In this document: positions 1-11,456 of the stretch, in pieces
Numbering within the stretch: position 1 is the stretch's first letter
Layout of the letters: the number at the start of each line of letters is the position of its first letter
Origin: Rotaria sordida
Taxonomy: Eukaryota; Rotifera; Eurotatoria; Philodinida; Philodinidae
Length of the DNA stretch: 64,000 bases
Direction: 5' to 3'
Assembly: GCA_905250125.1 (NCBI GenBank)
Contig: CAJNOL010000776.1
Coordinates: 40,129-104,128 of the forward strand
Program-made: the position numbers and the translations under genes
Notes under the pieces: generated by a model
What the model saw: the letters and a program-made list of their open reading frames with translations, nothing else
What the model was told of the DNA's origin: nothing
Databases searched by the model: none

Positions 1-436
1 GAGAAATAGAGATTAACGTAAATGCGCGCAATCGATCGACTGATGTTTGTCATCGGTCTTATCAGCGTCATCATTACTCACAAACACCTGCTGATCATAT
101 ACATATATGCTCATCTTCTAATTGGGTCGGCTAGTAGTCACAATCTGTGATTGAGAGATTGCATCTTAATGTTGATAATGGATCTCTTAATGATGATTGT
201 TTAGTATCGTGTGACGTGACAATGGTACCATAGATTGAACATGACAATGGTACCATAGATTGAACAAGACAATAAGACGAAGAAATAGAAGGTGGAGAAG
301 TTCAAGAGAGACGAGACGAAAATTTTTTCTTTTATGTTTTGTTCCGGTCACCTCCATTCATGCACTTCACATTGAGAAAATTGCACATACTACTATAATA
401 TTCGTTCTCATTTTGAGGTCACCGAGATAAAGACCG

Positions 437-472
<36 letters not shown>

Positions 473-1820
473 GTATGCTGAGTGCATTGGTGCGGATATC
501 GTTCAACACAATGAATTTAGTATGAACGAGAAAAGAAAGAAAAAAACGAAAAATTTGTTTTATTTTATATGCCGTTTCGGACCTTCCTCTTCTCTGTCTG
601 TCGTCGTCTCGACAGGTAGAAGGGATGGATGGATGATGATGATGATGGAGGGGAAAAAGAGAACAGAACACAAGGCCAGTGTATATATGTATGTTCAAAA
701 AGCGACTTGAAATTATTCCTTTTCTTTTCTCATCGCAGACTGACCGAGAGGCGGCAAGAGCATTAAAAAACAGAACAATATATGAGAGTGAAAGAGTAAG
801 AGAGCGAACGGGATATGTCCTTTGCTGTGAGAGAATAGTGCTCTTGAACTTCCAAGGTAGACGACATCAACGTAGACAGTAAAATCAAAAATAATGGATC
901 TCTCTTTTCTCTCTCTCTCTCTCTCTCTCTCATTCTTTCTGCTTGACCCATAATAAACTTTCGAAGGAAGGAGGTCATTTTTGAGTGTTCGCTCTTTCTT
1001 TTAAACAACAGAAAAAAAAGAATGCTGTAAGTATAATCAAGACCAAATAACTAAAGATTCCTATCTTATACCATCAATCATCATGTCTGTCTGCCTACTG
1101 GCACTTCCCTGAACTTGCCTTTTCTCATTCTTATTCTCACATTGTTATTCTTCATTCTAATCAAAAGAAGGTTGTCCAATAAATAGGTCTTCTTTAGACT
1201 AGTCATCCATCTTCGATATAATATAACGAACCAACCAGTTAACATGAAAACATATTAAATTTGAATTTGTTCTTCTTCTAATGACTACAAATTAAATAAA
1301 TTATTTTCTTTTATTGATATCAACTATTTTTATCATCATATACTTTACATATTGTCTTTTACTCTAAAATACTCTTGTACATTGTCTATCTTACAACTTT
1401 TTTTTTATCACTCTATATATCTAGTAAGTAAAATGTACGGAAGTTTTGTATCCTTATAAAAATAGCTATATCGAAGGTGACAAAGTGCATTATTTCTCTC
1501 ATTGTACGTTACATGCACACTAGAGACGAGATATATAAATATATATGGATGTTTTACTCGAATAGAGTAGGCTTATATAAGATAGAAATGATAAAAAAAA
1601 TATGTAAAAGTATGTCTCTGTTGTTAGATGCATAATAGAGACGTCATTTTTATTCGTTTTTTTGTATTTTTCGCCTTGATCAAATCTTTCCTATTGTGTC
1701 TATAAATAAGCATCCCTATTATATGATAATCCAATTTTTTCTTTCCGTATGCATACTATGCATTCATAATGTATCACTTATTGCATCCACTCTTTTCCTT
1801 CACCTACTTATTCATTCGTT

Positions 1821-1860
<40 letters not shown>

Positions 1861-2402
1861 TCTCATTGCCCCTCTCTATCCATCTCTCACATATCTTGAT
1901 CATATTTCGTTTTTGTATTCTTCGTTACATAGGAAGGAAAATTTCATATATGTATAACTAGTTTTCGGAAGTACTAATAGACAAATTTCTTATAGCATTC
2001 TTTTCGAATTATTTTCTTTTTTATTTTCTTTTTTTTTTTTTTTATTGTCGTCATAGTATAAGTAATAGGTAAAAGAAAACGAGAAGAGAGCGAAAGTGCG
2101 AGAGAGAGAAAAATGTGTCGTTTCGTTATCGAGGGTGTGATGACCATATTATCAGGTGCACAACCGTCGCCGTTGCCTGCTGCTATCTTTCGTGCTTCCT
2201 TGTGTATATATACAGAAAAGGAAGGATAAGATGATGCATGTTGCACCGTGCGTTAGTGCTCCTTTCTGTTTTTCTTCTTCTTTTTTTTTTTTTTTTTTTT
2301 TTATTTCTCTTAGGTCTTCTCTTTTTCGTTAGATATAAATGTGTGTATACACAAGAACAAAGCAGAGTCCATTTGTTTATTTGTTTCCTTCTTATTTATA
2401 GC
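1..2402. other. Upstream non-coding region of the ETS gene
   Basis: I see no convincing coding exon here. The region has CT/GA-rich tracts (about 905-930 and 1830-1862), an (AT)n run near 440-468, long T tracts, and a perfect 25-bp tandem duplication at 217-266. A T-rich run ending in an AG acceptor (about 2385-2401) lies directly before the first recognised ATG of the ETS gene. This suggests that a 5' untranslated exon and the promoter lie somewhere in this stretch; I cannot place them. Short open frames here are low-complexity and match nothing I recognise. Confidence 0.6.
217..266. repeat. Perfect 25-bp tandem duplication (2 copies)
   Basis: The unit starting TGACAATGGTACCATAG occupies 217-241 and is repeated without change at 242-266. 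The core contains the palindromic GGTACC. It is a simple recent duplication in non-coding DNA with no visible function. Confidence 0.9.
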
Positions 2403-3198
2403 ATGGTAGCACATACCGGGAATTCGACAATGACCACTACAACTAGTACTACTCTACCAACGAATAATTATTTATCATCAACAGTTAAAATGAATTTACC
2501 TCAAAATTTACGTATGTTAATTTCCGAAAAAGAAAACTCTATTAACGATTTATTTTAGTTCATCCAATTGATTTTTGGAGTAAACATGATGTACAAAAAT
2601 GGATTGAATATTGTATCGATGAATATTCATTAGGTGATGTTAATTTAAGTGATTTTGAAATGAATGGCAAGTTATTTTGTTTTTTCTTTCATATAAAAAT
2701 AATAAATTTTAACCTTTTTTTTTTTTTTTTGTTTTTTTATCTCTAAAGGTAAAGCATTATTATTATTGAATGAAGACAATTTTAAACAACGTTCTCCACG
2801 TTCTGGTGATATCTTACATAAAGCTCTTCAACAACATAAAGCTATGCTTAAATCATGGCAATGTCAAGGTTAATTTTTTTTCTTTTAATGAAAATTTATT
2901 TTAGATAATAATTAAAATAAATCTATTTTTTCTAGCATTTCCATATCAATTATGGAATAGTTTTGGTTTTCCACCTTCACCATCAACAGCACGTCGCTAT
3001 AATATTCCTCCTCCACCACATCCATCATTATCTATTTCATCATTTCATCCAACGGCTGCCGGTGTACTCCCACATTCAGCTGCTGCGGCTGCTGCTGCTG
3101 CTTGTATGCATCCGGCATTTAATTACATATTTAGTCGTCCTGAAACAATACCGAAATCACCTTTAATGAATCATCAAACAAATTATTTTCATCTAAAT

Positions 3199-3229
<31 letters not shown>

Positions 3230-5833
3230 CAACACGAAATCGAGAAATATCAGCTTCATCATCATCATCAACATCATCTTATTGTCCAGATGTAACATCA
3301 GGTTTGTTTAAAAACACATTTTCAGTTAATAGATATCGAAATTTTGTTTTTTTGTTCTTGTCGTCTAGCTAAAATTTCACATAAATTACATGAAAAATCT
3401 GATGCTATTCACCCGGTGAATGAGTCAATGGGGATAAAACGTGAAGCATTATCACCCAGCATTCAACAATCAAATCGTCAACCAACACCAAATAGTTCAC
3501 CTCGAACAACAAGAATTATTAGTCCATCAATAAAACAAGAAAATATTGATGATGAAGATGTTGATATTGAACAACATGAGACTGTTCCAACACCACCTAT
3601 AACATCAAGTTCACCATCATCATCATCTCCTCAATCATCATCAGGTTTATCAAAATTAAATATTTTAAATAATCAAACAATACCATTTAAAATTCGTTCA
3701 CAATTATCAACAAGAATGAAACATCAACCAAATGATGTAACAAATACAGGTGAAAATAATCATGATTTAGATGGAAATAGTCTTGCAAATGATAATACAA
3801 GACAAATACGTTATTTTCATGATCGAATTGATTTTCGTGGTGATATTTTAATGAAACCACCAGCAGCAAAGAGTATGATTATCTCATTTCTTTTTCTTTC
3901 CTGTGTGTGTTTATAATTAATTTTGCTTTCTTTTTTTTTTAGATTGCCGTATTCTGTGGGAATTCTTATATATTTTACTTGAAGATTCTCATTATGAATC
4001 AATTATTCATTGGGAAAATCGTGAAAAAATGATTTTTCGAATAATTCAAGCTGATAAACTTGCTGCTCTTTGGGGTATGTATATCTTATAAATTAGTAGA
4101 AATTAAATACCGTAGTCTCAAGAAGTCCCATTACCCGGTAAAAGAGTACATAAACTTCAATCATTTTATCTAATATTTTAACTACAAATAGAGCTTGATA
4201 AATCCTGATTATAAGCAGTAACTCGAACTCGATAGGCCCTAATGCAAAGCACTTACGATAAAAACACTGGTTTTTTCCCTAGGACCGAAAAAAAAGACTT
4301 GTCTGGTTTTCTACCATTTAAATGCGTTAATCTCCATTTTCTTATAGATTTACATGTCTATTCTGTGCCACAGATAGGGTACTCTAGTCAGCTGTAATGT
4401 TGAGGCGTAAGGAAGCCTTCATTATCTGGGGCAATCTCTTCAAGGATATCTTTTCCATCGATAACTGCGATCGTGCAATTTTCAAGGCAAACTTGATTAC
4501 AGCAGAACATTCATTGAAAAAAATTTAAAGACAAATGGTTAAAATTTGCTGTAGATATCAGTCACTTTTCGACAATTCCTATCAATTTCAATGTGGAGAT
4601 TACGTCATAAATTAGGCAAACGAAAACTGTTTAACATGAAATTTTTATTAGTGATAGAAGAAATACTGAGCTTTTGAACGAGTGGGTTTAACATCATAAA
4701 ATTAATTTTTTGTGTTGAAATATCCTCAGCTGAAGGAGAAAAAAAAATCTATGTTGACCTTCTAGCTTCTTCATATGAAGGCCTATCACGCCTTGATGAG
4801 TCCTTCCGATCGGAGTTTGACATGCTCTATTTGTGATTAAAATATGTGACTAAAGGATTTATGTTTACGAATTTCTTTATCTGATAACAGAACTTTTCAC
4901 AAGTACTGTAATCATTTCATTTTTAGTATCATTAAATATACTTTTTTGTTTTAGGTCTTCAAAAAAATCGTTTATCAATGACATATGAAAAATTATCACG
5001 TGGTATGCGTTATTATTATTCAAATAATATTATATCAAAAGAACAATCAAAACGATTACTTTATCGTTTTATGCGTTCACCAGATGAAATTCGAAAAAGT
5101 ATGAAACGCACTGGTAGTACAACAAATATGGTCTATTCAAATTTAAATAAAAAATCTTATCAACCAACGACTAGTCCGGACGCTCAAGAAACTAATCTAA
5201 AATATAATCCAAGTAAAAATATTGAAATAAAAAAAAAAGACTTTTGTAATAAACATATATATATATATATATATTTTTTTTTTAATGTTAGACAATGATG
5301 ATAATTCATCATCATCAACACATTTTACAAATCAATCATCAACACCAATACATCATCAACTTCTTCAATTATTTTCAATTTATTCACCATCTACAACATC
5401 AATGGTACCTAATTTAAATCCAAATACGGCTCTATTATATTCTCCACGTAATGTTAATAATAATTCCATATCCTCATCATCATCGAACATTCCATCATTT
5501 GATACAAAATCATTACCATTATTAACAACAATTTCAAAAAGTGATCGATCAAATTCATCATCACCAGATTCATTTGATAGTGGTCGTGATCGTACAAGTG
5601 ACAGTGAAAAACAACATTGTAGTCCATCTCAATCATTATCATCATCGACATCAACATCATCATATTCAACATCAACGAAACGTAAACAAGCTGTTCCATT
5701 ATCATTAACAGCTCGTCTATCTCATCAACATCATCATTTAGATCAACCACTTAATTTAGCTGCTAATAAAGACGAACATACAATAGGCGATTGTAAGAAA
5801 CAAAAAGTTATATCACCTCCGTCCATTGCATGA
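2403..5833 (+). CDS. PNT (SAM) + ETS-domain transcription factor, ETV6/Yan type
   Basis: Predicted nuclear DNA-binding repressor, 712 aa. Exons: 2403-2511, 2559-2666, 2749-2868, 2936-3301, 3369-3872, 3943-4074, 4955-5212, 5292-5833. Exons 2-3 encode a Pointed/SAM domain ([17 protein letters not shown], then FEMNGKALLLL and RSPRSGDIL), very close to the ETV6 and Drosophila Yan polymerising PNT. Exons 6-7 encode the ETS domain: [57 protein letters not shown]. The final RFM-x-x-PDEI is typical of ETV6/7. The recognition helix carries GMRYYY where most ETS proteins have ALRYYY or ALRHYY. The linker (about residues 180-400) and the C-terminus are poly-Q/S/H/N. Intron 2 is GC-AG and intron 6 carries a TIR element. 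In the family the PNT polymer and the ETS domain together repress RTK/MAPK target genes; that role here is inferred from homology. Confidence 0.9.
2667..2748 (+). other. Non-canonical GC-AG intron in the ETS gene
   Basis: The only join that keeps the PNT domain in frame is AATG|GCAAGT...AAAG|GTAAAGCA, giving MNGKALLLL as in ETV6/Yan. Using the GT four bases downstream gives a frameshift and a stop. The donor GCAAGT is the usual strong context for GC introns. Confidence 0.85.
4109..4908. mobile_element. Non-autonomous TIR element in the ETS intron
   Basis: The element is about 800 bp inside the longest intron of the ETS gene (4075-4954). Its ends are diverged inverted repeats of about 75 bp or more. 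The left end runs from CCGTAGTCTCAAGAAG to ATATTTTAACTACAAATAGAGC. The reverse complement of the right end runs from CAGTACTTGTGAAAAG to ATATTTTAATCACAAATAGAGC. A TA dinucleotide flanks both ends (4107-4108, 4909-4910), as expected for Tc1/mariner-type insertion. No transposase reading frame is visible. It is old, judging by the divergence of the arms. Confidence 0.75.
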
Positions 5834-6613
5834 TCGAACAGTTTTCTTATATTTTCTTCCTATTCATTGGAACAGTCGAATCTATGCCATTCTATACACA
5901 TTTTAAAACATCATCTTTTTTTGTTTTGTTTTGTTTTTTTTTTTTGTATAAAACCTATTGTTAGACCAGTAGTGGTAGATCAGTGAGTGTGCATCATTAT
6001 TCCATATCGTTTGTTTTTCTTTTTTTTCCACCATATCATATGCACTATGTGATAAGAAACATTGTCTAAAAAAAAAACAAGAAAATCAAAACTCTTTTTT
6101 CTTTTTTTTGTTTTGTTTTTATGTACATTCCGTGTGGTTGATTTATTTCTTGTGTTTTGTTCTGGGTGCTGATTGCTTAAGATGAAATTTTTTCTTGTTT
6201 TTTTTTTTCATCACTGTGTTTTTGTTTATGTATCTATGTCCACATGATGGATGAGGACACACACCTGAAAATAGAAACAAGAAAAGTGTATATTGTAGTT
6301 CATACTCGTCTGTTTGTTTTTTCTTTGCCTATATTGTTTTCTTTTCTTTTTTTTCAATCAGGTTGTTATCGTTGCTTTTTCTTTTCTTGATTCTTTTTTT
6401 TTCTTATGCATATCGCAAACATAATGAAGTCTTCCCGAGTTTTGATCAACGTCTTTTTCTTTTTTTTTTCTTTTGCTATTTGAACATGTTCATTATTATG
6501 CCATAATGTTGTTCACTTGATGATAATCAAAAGGATAAATACGTGTAATTTCTTTATTATAAATTCAAGAGAAATACGAGAGATTATTTTATTGAATTAT
6601 TAATCATAATATA
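5834..6613. other. 3' flank of the ETS gene, T-rich
   Basis: This stretch is dominated by poly-T with interspersed G/C and contains no coding frame I recognise. It probably holds the ETS 3' untranslated region. No clear cleavage site could be assigned. Confidence 0.5.
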
Positions 6614-7146
6614 TAGTGATGGACATAAGTTTAGAACAGTTGTATTTTTCGAGTTTTCTTCTCAATGGTAATAGCTGGGAAGAATCTGGACAAAAACATA
6701 TTTGAATAGTTGGAAGAATTCTCGATTAGGATGGATGAATCTGAAAACTTCGATAAAGCTGCTTGAATGAGGATGTCTAGAAAATCAGGACTTACTCAAA
6801 CCAGTTTTCTGGCAAGGATTTGAAAGTTTTTTGAAAATAATTTTATTTAACACAGCGAATAACTCTAAACAGTATGGTATGTCTCAGCTCTCTTCGTGAC
6901 CTTCCTTCATCGAACTACATTCAATTTATGGAAGGCCAGAAAGTGTCAAACACGGCAAAATCATTGAAATATTTCATGGAAATCAAAGAAACATATTTCT
7001 TGAGTAATTCTATAAATTGATTGCAGTTCGATAAAGGAAGGCCATGGAGAAAGTCGAGACATTTCATATTGCTCATTCTTCCTAGTTATTACCATTGAGA
7101 AGAAAACTCAAAAATACAACTACTCTAAACTTTTTATCCGTCACTG
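6614..7146. mobile_element. Tc1/mariner-like MITE with about 70-bp TIRs
   Basis: The left arm begins TAGTGATGGACATAAG and contains GAGTTTTCTTCTCAATGG. The reverse complement of the right arm begins CAGTGACGGATAAAAAG and shares the same GAGTTTTCTTCTCAATGG core. TA dinucleotides lie immediately outside (6612-6613 and 7147-7148). A CAGTGATGGACA-like terminus is typical of Tc1-type elements. A second, nested inverted pair lies inside (ACCTTCCTTCATCGAACT near 6900, inverted near 7035), so the whole unit is strongly fold-back. It has no open frame for a transposase and is presumably mobilised in trans. Confidence 0.88.
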
Positions 7147-7586
7147 TAGATGAGAATATCCATTCTATGATTCAGTTATTGTAAATACCATATGTCGATT
7201 CTTATTGAAATACATTCAAGATGATATGCAAAATGTGGAAAAAGAATAATTTGTATAATATGTTAGTTAAGTAAAGAAAAAATTGCTTTGAAGTTGGTGA
7301 ATTGTCTTGTTTTCTCTTTTTATTTTTTGATTAAATTTTATTATAAAGAGATGAAAAAAAGAATTGGAACTTGTAATTTAGATTTAAATCTAATGATTTT
7401 ATTATTCAATATAAAAAGAGCATTAACCTTCACATCTGATTTATTAAACTGTCGTTTTCGTTCTTTTTCTGTACTTTTATTATATTATGTTACGGTTGAA
7501 TGTTTTTTTTCGTTATATTTATGAGTAATAATGAAGAAATCGTCGTTTTTTTTATAGAAGAATATAAATAATCATTAATTTGATGC

Positions 7587-8156
7587 ATGACCTATGAGCA
7601 TTTTAAAACAATGGCAACAGCTCAATCTGAAACAAAACGTTATTTAATCGAAGAAAAATATTTATCATTAGATAATAGATTTACTATTACAGATGATTCG
7701 GGAAATATTCATTATAAAGGTAATTCAATATTCTTTGCAATAGGTGATAAACTTGTACTTACTGATGAAAATGGAAATGAGGTAATTAGAATTCGTCAAG
7801 AAAATTTTCATATTCGTCCAACATATAGATTATATTCTGCTCGTTTGGATGGTACTGAACGTCAAATAGCATTAATAAAAAGAACTGGTCCATTACGACA
7901 ACATAAATTAGAAATTAGTTCTGATAATGGTGAATATATATTACAAAAACAAGGTGGTGTATCCTCTAAAGAATTTACTTTAATAAACGATGATAATACG
8001 ATAGCACTTATAACAAAAGACGCTTCGCCTACAAAAAGTTTTTATTGGGTAGACATTAAAGATAACAAAGAAAATCATTCTTTTATATTAGCTAGTGTGA
8101 TTGTTCTTGCATGTGTAGAACGTTCACCAAGTGGTCATATATTAATGCCACGTTGA
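7587..8156 (+). CDS. LURP-one-related (tubby-like fold) protein
   Basis: Single-exon frame of 189 aa. A second in-frame ATG at 7611 (MATAQSETKRYLIEE) may be the real start, as it fits the family's short N-terminus better. The layout follows the LOR/DUF567 pattern: a repeated beta-strand pattern RFTITDDSGNIHYKGNS, then LVLTDENGNEVIRIRQ, a KLEISSDNGEYILQKQGG stretch, and a hydrophobic C-terminal helix with ILASVIVLACVER. The fold is related to Tubby and phospholipid scramblase barrels. It was first described in plants (LURP1, defence-linked) and also occurs in bacteria, fungi and some invertebrates. The biochemical role is unknown. A likely polyadenylation signal (AATAAA) follows near 8322. Confidence 0.8.
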   Translation: MTYEHFKTMATAQSETKRYLIEEKYLSLDNRFTITDDSGNIHYKGNSIFFAIGDKLVLTDENGNEVIRIRQENFHIRPTYRLYSARLDGTERQIALIKRTGPLRQHKLEISSDNGEYILQKQGGVSSKEFTLINDDNTIALITKDASPTKSFYWVDIKDNKENHSFILASVIVLACVERSPSGHILMPR

Positions 8157-11100
8157 ATTGAAATCAAGTATAAAAGAAAGAACATTCTACTTTCTATATA
8201 ATTAATATTGTTCAATTAATTTTATATATATACACATTTTTTTTTATATGGTATGATATCAAAAGACTATTAAATATCATTGAAAACACATCGAATATAG
8301 ATTTACAACATATATATTTATTTAATAAATACATAAAAATTATGTTGTTTTTGCACTTATTGCGCTTCCTGCAATAAATACTTACGTTTCTACGTCATAC
8401 AATTATTATTGTTTGAAAACACAATAAATTCTTTTACGATTTTCACTAGATTTTTATTCGTCCTACATTATTCATAATATGATTTAGTTAGTTTGTAAAA
8501 TTGAAGAAAAAAGATTTTAATGCTATAAAAGCATTACTTTTTTTTAAAAACCTATATTGCTACAAATTCGAATAATATTATTTTGAGAAATTATTTGAAA
8601 CGGATAATATAAATAAACTTTCGAATAAGATAGAATATTAGAAAATATTCTTTTTTCTTGATATTTTTTTAATGCCAAATGAAATATACATAAATATTTA
8701 CTTGTGCACGATCCACTGTGCATTGATTATTTGCAGGAAAAGAAATTAGCAAATCAGCAGACATTACAACAATCAAGATGTAGTCGTGGATGTAGAAAAG
8801 ACTCAGATCCACATCATCCATACCCTCTGTTCTTCCAAATAATCAACGAAAGTAAATCATCATAGTAGAAAATTGCTAATAGGAATATATTGTTTATGTA
8901 ATTAACGAACAGTAAATGCTCAGAAGTGAAAATTATATTGTTTCCAGAAAGAAAAACAATCAAAATTCAAAAAATAATCAACGAACAGTAAATTGTATAA
9001 ACTGAATATTTGCTATAACGAATAATTGAAATTCTTTTCTATTTGCTATATACAATTTTTACCAGAAATGAAAATCTACTGATAAGATATATTCTCTGTA
9101 AAATTCATATACTTAAAAACAAGGATTCGACAAAATTATTTTTATTTTGAATATCTATTTATAAAATTAGTTTTGTTTTCTTATATAAATCTTAATGTAT
9201 TTTTTTAAATATTTTCTAGTTTTCACCATGTTTCGTTAAATATATAATTTTCATGATTAGTATTACATAGTACAACTTCTGCAGAATATCTTAAACCTAG
9301 AATCGCTGATACAGGATGTCCTAAAAAGAGACAAAAGAATCTAACATTCAAATAGATAATTGTCATTTGAATTCCAGTGTTGTCATCCAACCTTTACTCT
9401 CAATTTTTGAATCTTGTTCTTATATATAAATTTTTTTGCTTTTAATCTTTTTACTATCTATGCCAGCATTAGATTCATTTTAAATATAGTGTTTGATTTA
9501 AGAAAAACGAATTAGAAAATAACTTTCAAGTGAACGAATACATATTGATGTTGATTTAATGAAAAATATAATTTAAACAAGTTTTTCTTTTTTTTTTTGT
9601 TTTATTCGAAATGGACAAATCAAGTCAAATACAACTTAGTAATATATTTGTTAGACAAGTGTTACTGTTGAAAAAAAAATCTTTCTATTATTAGGATAGT
9701 ACACAGTTCAAATAGTAATGGGTTGAGATCACAATGATCAATGTATATTAGTAAAATTTTTTCAATATAATTCTTCATCTTAAAGATCTTGTCAATATCA
9801 TCATTTGTTAATGGCATCTGAGCGAACAAAGAAAGAGACAGCTTATATGCTGATGGATATGTTGAGCCTCTAATCTGATGAAAGGAAAGACATTCTCAAT
9901 ATATAAATTGAATCGATATCGTTAGGTCGTACTTCTACTCAGTACATAATTAAATACGAACGTGAATTTTGTTCAAACAATTTCATTAGTGACATTTGAA
10001 ACCAAAAACAAAAAAAAGAAGAACGGTTATTGAATATGTAAAACTTATGTAGAAGAATCAATTGTGAAGATAATGTCTATTTGCATGATTGATAGAATAT
10101 TCAATTATTGATATTGCTTCTGTAAGAGTAACCATCAATTCAAGAAATGGACAATTAAAGAACGTGTCTAGCAATAGCAAATTTGACGGATTCCTTCATC
10201 GTTCGTGAGAATGACGATGATGAAGATAAACTATTTTTCATAAATCTTTAATTGGCTTTGCTAATATTGTAATCCATATAATAATTGACATTGATAATGG
10301 CCTTGAATCCTTATTTATATAGTATATGAATTACACCTGTTATTTTTTAGCATTAAAAGTCTTCTAAATATTAGTATAGAAGAGAAGCTATAATCAAGAC
10401 AATATTACAATAAATTCTTTATTGGGTATGAGCAATTGCAGACCAATTACAACATGATAACCGCCAGTAGCTAATGCCAAACAAGTTTAATGGTATGCAT
10501 ACGCGAATGCTTACTGAACATACACATTATTTATGATATATTTGTTCGCATATTCTTCTAGAATCGATGTTGTTGTTATTTGCTATCGGTTCTTTTATAT
10601 GTATGTTCTTTTCTTTCTTACATCATCATTTTGTTCTTTAATATATGTACCGTTTGTTCTATGACTATTGATCATTTCAGTATGTTTGCCACGTAAGCAT
10701 GCATATTGTACTCGAACGATAGTCTATTTTTCTCTTCAAGAGATCACGTTCACTTCTATAATAACTTATATCACAATAACCAGACATACCGTGATTGACA
10801 TACCACACGCGCGTTCTATCTTAAGACATCATATTAGTTGGCTAGAGCAAGTGAGATAAGTTCATCTACCATCCTTTTTTTTTTCTCTCTTTCTGTCTTT
10901 CTTTTCTTTAAGATATATTATAGAATGATGATCAGACAGACATTCATCGACGAAAGATTTTTCTTCGTTGCATTTTTCTTTATAGGTTTGTTGTTGAATC
11001 ATTTGCTTATCATTATAAAGAACGGACAGCTCATACATAATATATACATACAGTAACTTGCATAATCATTTTTGTGACTGGCTATATATTTAGACCATAC

Positions 11101-11456
11101 ATCACCAGGACATCGTTAAAAAAAAGAGAAAGACGATATTTAAGAAAAAAAAACTCGAACAAGTTACCCTTTTCGGTAAGTTACAACAAGTAAACGTCGA
11201 TCGTTTTATATCGATATCTCTCGAGAGAACACAAGATAGACACAATCGATGACTGACAGACGATCTTCGACCATGAAGAACATAAGAGAAGGATATTCTC
11301 GAATGAGTATATGCTGAAACCTTGATCTGTCTTCTTTTTGGTATTCACTGATAGTTATACCTTACTTCGATATTCTGGATAACAAGTAAATTGCGCGCTT
11401 CTTGCTTACTCTGATATATTTTCAGTTTTTTGTCAACTTGTACGTTCGATTATCGA
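8157..11456. other. Gene-poor AT-rich stretch
   Basis: I see no exon, RNA gene or element that I can support in these 3.3 kb. Open frames near 10668-11056 are short, T-rich and have no recognisable domain. The last part (about 11100-11456) is probably the promoter and 5' leader of the next gene. Confidence 0.5.

Noticed and set aside
471-882. Several short open frames on both strands near the left end
   Set aside because: They consist of simple-sequence translation (poly Tyr-Ile, Arg-Glu) and overlap each other.
1830-1862. CT repeats and T-homopolymers that might be called terminators or promoters
   Set aside because: They are simple microsatellites; such tracts occur throughout the window without relation to gene ends.
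5454-5750. Minus-strand frame rich in Met/Leu/Asp
   Set aside because: It is the reverse of Ser/His/Asn-rich coding sequence of the ETS gene.
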